Origin: Marsupella aquatica
Taxonomy: Eukaryota > Marchantiophyta
Assembly (NCBI GenBank): GCA_973895155.1
Contig: OZ316891.1
Location: forward strand, 16,554,001 to 16,618,000
Length of the DNA: 64,000 nucleotides
Direction: 5' to 3'
This document shows, in pieces, positions 55,876 through 64,000 of the stretch. The stretch's first letter is position 1. Every line of letters begins with the position of its first letter. The position numbers and the translations under genes are program-made. Under the pieces are notes generated by a model, which saw only the letters and a list, made by a program, of their open reading frames with translations, was not told the origin of the DNA and did not search any database.

Positions 55876-58800
55876 CTAGTCCCCTATCTGTAACGGAATT
55901 AAACTCCTCACTTCCCCAACAGTCAGAATCGGCTGTTTGACAAGGTTGTCCCTCTCCAGGTTGAGTGAAAACTTGTTTAAATACACCCACAACAGATGTT
56001 TACAAGACATGTATGGTTTCCCTCGTGTATGCCTCTTATAAAAGTCTTCACAAGAACACGAAGGGAAACAACAGATTTGCACCCAATATGTGTGCGGAAC
56101 TTGTGAATCAGTCTCGTGAGTGGCGATCAAGTATCTTCAACCCCATCCATTTCCTGTAGGTACCTTCTCATTTCCAACAACTCTCATGTACTCTTGTGTA
56201 GCAGAAACGATGCGCTTGAGCAACTCTGGAGTATGGCTGAAATGCTGCCGTGCACCCTTACCATTTTGGGTTTTCAACTGACGGTCCACATTAGTTAGAT
56301 TGATTCGTTTGGGGAATGAGTTAACATCAATTTGTAGTTTGACCTGATTGGGGGAGGAGAACTCCCCAACTTCTTTTGCATCAACATAGGACAGTCCACT
56401 GATCTGGAATCCTAATCCCAGCAGAAAATCTATCTCGGGATGGGAGAGGCAAGTCCCACGTTGAACCTTGAGCAACTCGGGTGGGGGGGGTAGTTGAGCT
56501 AGAGTTCTGCGTCCTCGGCTCTTGTGGCACTTATTGTTAGGATAGAAGTACAACAATTGGCGATGTGGAGACGATAATCGCAACCCGTGAATGGCGACTC
56601 CAACAATAACCCCTTGCGTGGACTTACATCTAGTCTCCTTGATGAGATTTCTACATTCATCTCTTCCAAAAATGCTTCGGTCAACCAACCCGTTGCAAAC
56701 AGGTCCAACACCTCTATTGCTCCGCCTGAGATGCCAGGTCCCATAAGGAACATCAACCTCTCGGATGGAAGGGATCCTTTGGGGGGCATCCCGATGGTCG
56801 TCCCCGACATCACGCGAAGGTTGAGTCCCCATCTGCTCGGTATCATTGACATTACGACTTGCATCATCACCATCGTCATCTGAAATATGGATAACTCCAG
56901 GAGAGCAACCTCCGACAGGAGTTCCCAAAGTTGTGTTCCTTGCTATTTCTGGATCTGTAGAAGTCTTCAAAACATTGACAAAGCGGAATTCAGGATAGAG
57001 GTTACGCCTTTTTAGACCTGAAGGAGAAGTTGTTGTGCATGACACTCTGTCATGTCTATGGGAGTCATTCTCGTGGATTGGAGCTGAAGCTTTCCCTTTC
57101 CTCTTTGTGGATGTTGTTTAAATATTGCCATGTAATGGTACTGTTCTATAGAATTCATACTTAGCTGAAGTGATCTCAAGCAAAAGATTTGTTGCCTTTT
57201 CGTAAGCATCCATTGATCCCATAGCATCGGCGTTCCTATATGCTAACTCAAAAATGGTCGGCCCCTAGCCTCTATGAACACCTTCACTGTAGGCAGTAAA
57301 TGCAACAATTTGCCCCACAACACGATTCTGGTCCACCTCACATGCTTCAATTAATCCCACTAGTTTCTTCATTTGGCAGGATCTCATGGATGCATGGACT
57401 GATTCCGCTCCAGTACAATTTGACATCAAGGCTGACTCCATTGCGGTTTGTGCCTACAAAAAAGTCCCCCGTTAGAAACGGACTTGATATGCTAGCGCGG
57501 TCGCTAGCATAAAACAATGACGTCAAAGAGAAAGGAAATAGGACACTTACTACGCGGATGAAGTTACCCCACTGCCTCCACCTCACTACCCACCAAGATA
57601 TCCATCCTTGGAGAGATTTCAATTTCCCAGCATAGCAGTTGCCTTCCTTCCACCAACAATGAATTTTGTCGGCAACTCGGTATGCCTGAACATATGTTGG
57701 TGCTATTCTCAGCCTTTCCCACATTTTATAGTGCTCCTGATGCCAATCTTCCCGAATACCCTCCAATGTGTGTTGACAAAGAGATTGAGCAAAGTGAAAG
57801 GCGTCACTGTGCTCCTTCTCTGGGTGATGGACCCCTCCAAAAAAAACATTCCAAATGGCGATCCATCCAGCCTCAGCATTATTGGCAATAAATCCTCCAA
57901 TGAGTGGGTCATGCACATCATGATCAGAGGCAACTTCAATCATATGTCTCCATGCGGTTTCGAGAGACAAGGAGTCCTCCGCACGGAGCTCACAAGTGAA
58001 GATGGTACAAAGGGACCTGTAATTATGGTTGTACACATGAGCGCTGAAAGTCAGCCACCCAGTGCTTATTCTCCGCATCACATCAGAACTGACCCATGCT
58101 CCTTCCAGCTCACCTCCACTCCTCATCTGCCTGAGAATATCAACACCAGATACTGGGCCATTGGTACTCATTTTGAATACATGAGCTCGATCGGTCTTAC
58201 TCCCCTGGCCAAGAAAAGGTACCTCTGAACATAAGGAAAATTATTCTAGGCTTGCATCTCACGAAGTGAATCCAACTCACCTTTTTTTGGGTTATCCATT
58301 TTCACGCTCCGGAATATGGCCTGGAATTTCTCAACAGTGGACACAACCTTCATCGATTCCAAAATCTCTCTCTCTTCTTCTTTCGATAGTTTTGAAGAAG
58401 ACTGTGGATGCAAAAGACAAACCAGGTTTCCTATAGACTTGTTAAGAACACGCCCTGGTGTACACACGGGATTCGCTTTATGAACACTAGAAACTATCTC
58501 CTCTGCTTGCTTTTTTGCCAATCAAGATTTCCCTTTCCAAACAACGTGGTCATGGAAACCCATATGAACAGCCAATTGAGACATATGTTTTGCAACATTT
58601 GACTCAAGAGACGGCTTAGGATAGACGTACAAAAGTTTAGCCGGACATTCGCGGATGCAGAGAGGCCTCTCCTCACAGAATCCACACACCAACTCTCCTT
58701 CCTCCACAAGCTCACCAAGATGGAACGAAGCAGTAAATTGTCCCTTTCCTCAGAAGGAAGAGTCATTTTTTGAACCAGTGTGCTTCAACATTCTACAGAC

Positions 58801-59592
58801 CAGATTTTGACATTCAAGTACACTAGCATATCTGACTTTTGACACAGACCAGTGGTTGCGAGGTTTGAGATTAGCTGAAGTTGTGAGAAGTCTCGTCCAT
58901 GGGTAGCCGTCATTATTCCTATCCATGTCCCGAAGACCATATCCTCGACGAAATTGACCTTCGACTGGAGGAAGCTCAAAAACGCAGTTCCTGTTGTATG
59001 AAGTGGGCAAAGTCTGCACTTGAATCTCCTTCCAATTGTTTCCCCTTTGGAAATTTTCCAACTCGCTTGACCCAGTAATATTGAGGAAGGCATCATATGC
59101 ACTTACTCTATAAAGAACTGACTGAGATTGAAACTTGTTTTGACTCACCGCTTCAAAAACGGCTTTCTCAGAAGACTTTGTAGAGATAGAAGAGAGATCC
59201 CGACCCACACTCTCAGGGGAGATGTCGATAATTTTGGGTACTGCAAGTGACGGGCGAGTCGGCGATTCTGGATCTGAAACATTGATATGTGCAATGTCAT
59301 CCTTACATGAGACTAGCTCTACAGCTGAACCACACTTGTCCCAAGCTCTCTCTGGCAATATTCCTGAACCATTATCCGACACCTCGAGACTTCTGGATCC
59401 ATTCCTAGAGTAAAGAAGGAACAACTTCCAGATGAAATCATCTTCCAAAAGCCCAAACCTCGATGAGAGGAAAGACTCCTTGATAGAGATAACATTATTC
59501 TCCGGAACATCCAGAACAACAACATCACCCTTTTTCTTTCTCTCGATCACACCCTTCGACCCCATAGAAGACATGTTGACAGTTTTGGACAT
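55876..59592 (-). pseudogene. SWIM-finger MULE-like transposase gene, five in-frame stops
   Basis: Three exons on the minus strand: 59592-58281, 58224-57551, 57453-55876; introns of 56 and 97 bp, GT-AG. Together they give 1188 codons in one continuous frame with no frameshift. Stops: TGA 58750-58752, TGA 58522-58524, TAG 57265-57267, TAA 57118-57120, TGA 56137-56139. Domain order: a long N-terminal region; a Cys/His cluster (VCGFCEERPLCIRECPAKL...HMSQLAVHMGFHDH); a transposase-like core (HVFKMSTNGPVSGVD, WLTFSAHVYNHNYRSLCT, GGFIANNAEAGW, DAFHFAQSL); a variable region; and a C-terminal SWIM finger (CSCEDF ... SCKHLLWVYL, CxCxnCxH). In GFIANN the family, as I recall it, has Asp where the first Asn stands. 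SWIM at the C-terminus of an RNase H-like core is the MULE/FAR1 plan. I see no certain terminal inverted repeats. Confidence 0.8.
57492..57507. repeat. CTAGC-N6-GCTAG palindrome in transposase intron 2
   Basis: An exact site with loop GCGGTC, inside the 97-bp intron 57454-57550, extended by matching AT on each side (ATGCTAGC / GCTAGCAT). Confidence 0.95.
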
Positions 59593-60170
59593 TACAATCT
59601 ACAACAATCCTCAAATGTGAGATACTTCGCTCTCCTCTTTCTCCAAATACATATGAAAAACATGCTCCTGTTGGTAAACGACTCAACGTATTTATTTAAT
59701 AAATGCCTCTTCTTCCTGTTACCTAACCGTTATTTTGTCTTATATGAAACTATTTAAGGAATGATAACGCTAGCTCAATCAACCATGTAAAATGGCTCAA
59801 AAACGTTCAAAACACCCTTCACGAGTTTGTGGATTTAGTGACCAGTTTTTGGCTAGCGATGTTGCTAGCAAAAATAGTTTCTCATAACTGACCATTATGA
59901 CCGTTTATATCCGTTGGAATTGGTCAACGGGTACCTCCATGTCAACAGTACGGTACAGTATAGGACACATGTCTCTTTGTTATTAGCTGCTTTTCGTTCA
60001 GTCGTGAGTTCGGTTCATCATATTTTTGGAAGTACATGTATACTTGACGGTGTCTGAAAAATGATTGTGAAGAGCGTCGTACAGAATATCTGCATCTCTT
60101 TTCATGACCGGGCGCTGCATTCAGGTGAAAGCAACAGACGAGGGTACGATTATGTCTTTGACTAGATGAT
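59593..60170. other. Divergent intergenic region
   Basis: Separates the minus-strand transposase gene and the plus-strand ParB/methyltransferase gene. It should hold both promoters. It contains the palindrome at 59853. Nothing else recognised. Confidence 0.4.
59853..59868. repeat. CTAGC-N6-GCTAG palindrome, 5' flank of the transposase gene
   Basis: Loop GATGTT. Flanking T5GG and A5 tracts extend the pairing, as in the site at 46691. About 260 bp upstream of the transposase start. Confidence 0.95.
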
Positions 60171-61024
60171 TGATTCGAGGGTTTTGAGGGTTTCTTTACG
60201 TTTGCAAAGCGTGTCACCCTCGACCTTGACCTGTTCATACCCTTATCACGTCACGGACCCGCTGATGGAGCCATTGTCTTCACCCGAGAGCTTTCATCAA
60301 TAGGATCGTTCAAGTTAGTCGAGTCAAGCCAAAGGGAGACAAGGTCTACTACGAACAAGAAGGCGCTCTAGGCGGGATTGAAAACACCGAGGAGGCCGAA
60401 GATGGTGAACCAAGTGGATGTTGTGAATCCTACGTTTCAACCTGGAGCTTCAGAACCCTATTTTGTTGTCATCAATCGCCATCTTTTCCCATTTGGAAAT
60501 GACAAATTTGGATTCCCCCTCGCTCCTCCAAGGATTCCTCTTTGCAGAATGCAAAATATGCAGATCTTTTGGTCCTTGCAAACAAGCTTGATTGCAATCG
60601 AGACACTCAAGAATGAATTTTGGACGCAGGGATACATCAAGGATGCACCTCGATTTTACGTACAAATGACTGACAAAGAGGGCCATGTCCAGATGTGCGA
60701 CGATGTCATTCGGGAGTCGTGGGATGACATGTGGATTCTTTAGAATGAAGAATTTGAGAGGGAATGTGATTCTCATGAAGCTTTCAAAATTTTGAAAGAC
60801 AAAATGTTCTATGTTTTTGATGGAAATCATCGTCTCTACTCATGGATGCAGCTTGCGGACGAGAATCCACATGATGTCAAATATCATCCTCGAGTTGTTT
60901 GCCAAATTTTCAAGGTGACAAGAACTCATTCATGCAGATTGAGTCGGCGATGCATGCGTTGAATAGGTTTGTTTCTATTCCTTCAAGTAGTGAATTGTAT
61001 ATAAAATTCTTTCAGTTCCTCTTG

Positions 61025-61040
61025 TTAGCTATCTCGCTGA
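61025..61040. repeat. Palindrome variant in intron 1 of copy 2
   Basis: TTAGC-TATCTC-GCTGA, 18 bp before the splice acceptor at 61058. One base off symmetry compared with the 46691 site. Confidence 0.7.
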
Positions 61041-63215
61041 CCTGTTTTTTTGGTTCAGGTTGACTCAATGTCACGTTGAGAATTCTTGGGTCCTTGAAGC
61101 AGAGCAAGTCTAGAAGGTGCTCAGCAATGACCTTTCTGTATACAAAGATATCATTGATGCAGACAACTACAAACTTTTCCAGCAGAAGATGGCAAATATC
61201 AGGAAACCGGCTTGGTATTCGAAGAACATGACACTCGATGCCTGCACGTACATTTTGTTCGCTGCTAATATTGCAGCGCAGACGGAAGATTTGAAGAAGA
61301 AGTTCCAGTTGAAAGAAGCGCAAGGAGAACCGCTTTCAAAAGCTGCGCAAGACATGGCTATGAAAGAATGATGAAGGAGCAACTAGCAGATTGGAATGTG
61401 AAGGTGCCAAAGATTGGACCTCTTCTGAATCCTGAGTGGTGACTTTTTCCAGAAGTGTGTTGAGATGCACAACTACTGCAAACATGAGAGGAAGGAGGCC
61501 CAACAAACAGATGATAAAGGAAGGGGTAATGTGTCATGTGGTCTCAATCGTGCGAGACTATTTGCGGGTGTCTCTTCGTTGACTCCGTAGCTCAGATGTG
61601 TACTACTCGAGGCACAATGCAGACCTGAGCTTCGCAAGAAGTACTTCCACCCTGGTCAATTCTTGGACAGCGAAACAAAACTTTGGCTTCACCGATGGGC
61701 TGTATGGGAGCAGGTTGAGTCAATTTGTTCTTCACTCATGTCTGAGATTATTTCAGAGTTGATCCCAACTGTTCCAGATGCGAGGATCCTTACTTCATCT
61801 GAGAAGACAAAGCCATCGCTGATCCTTGACATAGAGGAGGACTTTGAAGATTTCCAAACGAGAGTGAAATCTTGTTTTTTCAAACAGATTTGGCCACCAA
61901 AGTCGGGTGAGAAGATTGACATCTCACTTTTTCGGAGGAGGGCGAAGAGATATACGTATCATTTTTTTGTGGATAGAGAAGTTGCTGACAAAACATATTG
62001 GTGGTCCTACCTGCTTGCTTCTTGCCTTGGATAGCAGGGGTGAAAGAGGATCCAACCTCCGTTAAATACAGAGAGTACTCGATGTACCCATGTGAGGGAG
62101 TGGAGGCTCCAAGGAAGATGAGTGAGTGGTAAGTCCTTCCCTGTCCATGGTATTTAGAATCAGACAAATGGGCAGTGACATTTGACACAACAGAGAAGGC
62201 AGCCTTTCATATGATAAATCGAGGCTTGATACCAGAGTCGTACATTACAGAGTCCAAATTAGCTCTTGCAGAAGCAGAGACTGGCGGATGTGAGGCAATG
62301 GAGAAAGTTCTTGGTGTAGCTGCCATTGTCGACCGGAGTAGATCGAGGAGACCTCGGAAGGTGCTGGTGAAGGACACGTCCAAAGATGGATCAGTCTTGT
62401 CTGGGAAGCAAAGTAAGTCTTTTTCTCCTCTTTTTTTCATACTGCAGTTGGAGCAATTTTGTCTAAGTGACCTGTTTGACATGAACATGTTTTTCAGAGA
62501 AGAGAAAGGCTGCAGCCTCTGGGAGTTTGAAGAGTGGGGCGGATGATGGAGAAGAACCCAAGTCTCCTGATGTTGAGGTCACAACAAAATCTGCTGTGGA
62601 CCTTGGTTCAATCAAGCGTTTAAAGAGGAAGCGTAATGTCCAAATTCTCTCCGACTCAGATGAGGAGGAAGCATGCTTCGCTCAAGGAGTAGCACGAATG
62701 TGTGGGTTTAAGAAGGACGGTGAGAGACATTTCTTGGCAAAAAGCAATCTCACGAAAACTGTAAACTCAATTAGCCAGAGATAAGTAAGGCCTCCCTGGA
62801 TGGGCGATGCGGATCAGTGGTTGTCTGGAATGAGCAAATAGAGCGAACACCCAAACCCAGTGATGATCAACGACAAACATTATGCTGGGATTGGTGCTCA
62901 CTTGGGTTTCATTTTCCTTCCCACGGGTCATCGAACGAGTGTCACAGACCGGGAGGTCCCGAAGTGGAATGTTTGGAGTGAGAAATTACCATGTTATTTC
63001 TTTGGAGTCATGCATCCGATGCTTGCCGACGATGGTTATGTCGCAGTTCTTCACAGCTTTGACTATAACCATATGAGACAAATTTTTTCTACCGTCGAGC
63101 AGAAGAACAAATTCAAACATGTTCGGCAGTATTCGGTTTTGCTTTCATCTCCTTTGTATCAAGCAGATATGGACATTGAGGTAAGATATCCACGATATTT
63201 TGCGTGCAATTTTTG

Positions 63216-63231
63216 CTAGTGAGCTCGCTAA
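63216..63231. repeat. Palindrome variant in the last intron of copy 2
   Basis: CTAGT-GAGCTC-GCTAA followed by CCAAAAG; the equivalent place in copy 1 holds the perfect form at 46691-46718. The loop GAGCTC is itself a palindrome. Confidence 0.75.
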
Positions 63232-63780
63232 CCAAAAGTACCCATTTCTGACATATTCTTGTTTTCAATTCAAGTAGTTACTCTCATTATGGATGTCTTC
63301 TGCAAGGTGGAATTCTCAGCAAAAGTCCCAAAACATACAAGATATGTTCCAATGACTTCCTCTGAGGATGCCCGCCATAAATCGATGTTGAGTGTTTGCT
63401 ACCCAAAAACTGATCCCACTCCCAGGGCGGCTTTTGCAGGTTCCAATAGATTGTCAGTTGGGTTCATGCAAGCCGTAATGGAGATCCTTACTTTGCCAAA
63501 GGACATTGTCATTGACTGGACTGTTGGAGATGGAAGTGCTTTTGCCGCTGGGGAATACGTTGGGAGATTTGTTGTGGGTGTTGAAGATCGAGACATTCTT
63601 CATCTGTGTGCGCAAAAATCTCTGGTAAATGTGTTGGAGAGACATGCCCAAAAGTTGAAAGGGGCCGCAGATCCGAAGAACGATGATCCCAATGATGAAG
63701 GATCGGATGATGAGTTCACGATCCCAGGAGATGATCAGGGAGGACCTTCAGACAAGAAGGATGAATTCGACCTAGAGTAA

Positions 63781-64000
63781 AGCACTTGGCCTTTGATGTA
63801 GAATTCCCTATTTGGTGTTTTTCTGTTATTTGTAAAATTTTCGGATGTGTAGTATTGATCCGATGCTGGTGATTTCTTCAGTGATAGGCGTTCGGATTGG
63901 TTTTCGGAGGAGAGATTCCATCTTTGGAAAGAAATCAAGGATCATTTTCTTGTAACCCCTGAGAAGGGATTTGCGCTTCCTTGCTATGCTGAAAAGACTG
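63781..64000. other. 3' flank of copy 2
   Basis: The first about 60 bases (CACTTGGCCTTTGATGTAGA...) match the region after copy 1 at 48155-48215 and are probably 3' UTR. Nothing else seen before the window ends. Confidence 0.5.

Larger units (their letters stand above)
60264..63780 (+). pseudogene. ParB-like/DNA methyltransferase gene, copy 2
   Basis: N-terminal half: coding-like from about 60270 (INRIVQVSRVKPKGDKVYYE), a frame change near 60410, then VDVVNPTFQPGASEPYFVV and SLIAIETLKNEFWTQGYIKD, a TAG at 60741-60743, and KMFYVFDGNHRLYSWMQLA, the GNHR-type motif of ParB/sulfiredoxin-fold domains. Introns: 60967-61058, 62413-62497, and one starting at 63183. The middle has NLS-like KRLKRKRN. 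C-terminal half: a PPWMGD motif (preceded by Arg), DDGYVAVLHSFD, then DIVIDWTVGDGSAFAAGEYV and GRFVVGVEDRD, the motif-I end of beta-class (motif IV before I) N4/N6 DNA methyltransferases. An acidic tail ends in FDLE. Stops at 61111, 62130, 62782 and 62839 and shifts near 60918, 61375 and 63335 make it inactive. ParB plus methylase is a known phage and bacterial fusion. Confidence 0.65.

Noticed and set aside
57608-58228. 206-codon plus-strand ORF
   Set aside because: Antisense shadow of the transposase core exon, which has matching splice sites and a continuing frame on the minus strand.
60450-60830. 126-codon minus-strand ORF
   Set aside because: Antisense to the ParB-like coding part, which has a recognisable motif on the plus strand.

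Overview
The window looks like nuclear DNA of a land plant. It has spliced genes with short GT-AG introns, a plastid-type N-terminus on one of them, plant-type Ty1/copia and Ty3/gypsy elements (one with an initiator-tRNA-Met primer site), L1-type LINEs, and long gene-free stretches. I see no operons, Shine-Dalgarno sites, CRISPR arrays, or rRNA or tRNA genes. The species cannot be fixed from the sequence; a non-flowering plant (moss, liverwort, lycophyte, fern) is my guess, based only on recalled family resemblance.

Layout. 0-4.7 kb: gene-poor, with short hairpin motifs, two decayed zinc knuckles, a degenerate tandem array and a MITE-like element. 4.8-6.8 kb: an intact intronless 653-codon gene resembling TraB-fold proteins, with a 51-bp tandem duplication across its start codon. 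7-20 kb: no convincing gene; LINE 3' ends and many two-copy tandem duplications. 21.3-25.7 kb (minus): a conserved host gene that I could assemble from twelve exons with consistent phases. 27.6-29.1 kb: a solo gypsy LTR. 32.5-33.9 kb (minus): a second host gene, four exons, 182 aa, probably plastid-targeted. 34.6-39.1 kb: a deleted gypsy element of the same LTR family as the solo LTR. 41.8-45.7 kb: a LINE with ORF1 and a truncated ORF2. 45.7-48.2 kb: a decayed copy of a ParB-like/DNA-methyltransferase gene, itself broken by an 872-bp LINE insertion with a 31-bp target duplication. 48.5-55.2 kb: a young copia element in a head-to-head inverted arrangement inside fragments of an unknown gene. 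55.9-59.6 kb (minus): a SWIM-finger, MULE-like transposase gene, three exons, 1187 codons, broken only by five in-frame stops. 60.2-63.8 kb (plus): a fuller copy of the ParB-like/methyltransferase gene, also a pseudogene.

The most unusual signal is a 16-bp inverted repeat, CTAGC-N6-GCTAG and close variants. It occurs eight times, all between 46.7 and 63.3 kb. It lies in short introns of both the SWIM-transposase and ParB-methyltransferase genes and in both flanks of the transposase gene. Five copies are exact; by chance about 0.06 would be expected in 64 kb. Together with the divergent arrangement of the two genes, this suggests a linked mobile system carrying a transposase, a ParB-like/methyltransferase protein and a shared palindromic site. 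That link is inference.

Most stop codons in the decayed elements are explained by C-to-T changes in CGA, CAA or CAG codons, as expected for long-methylated plant repeats.
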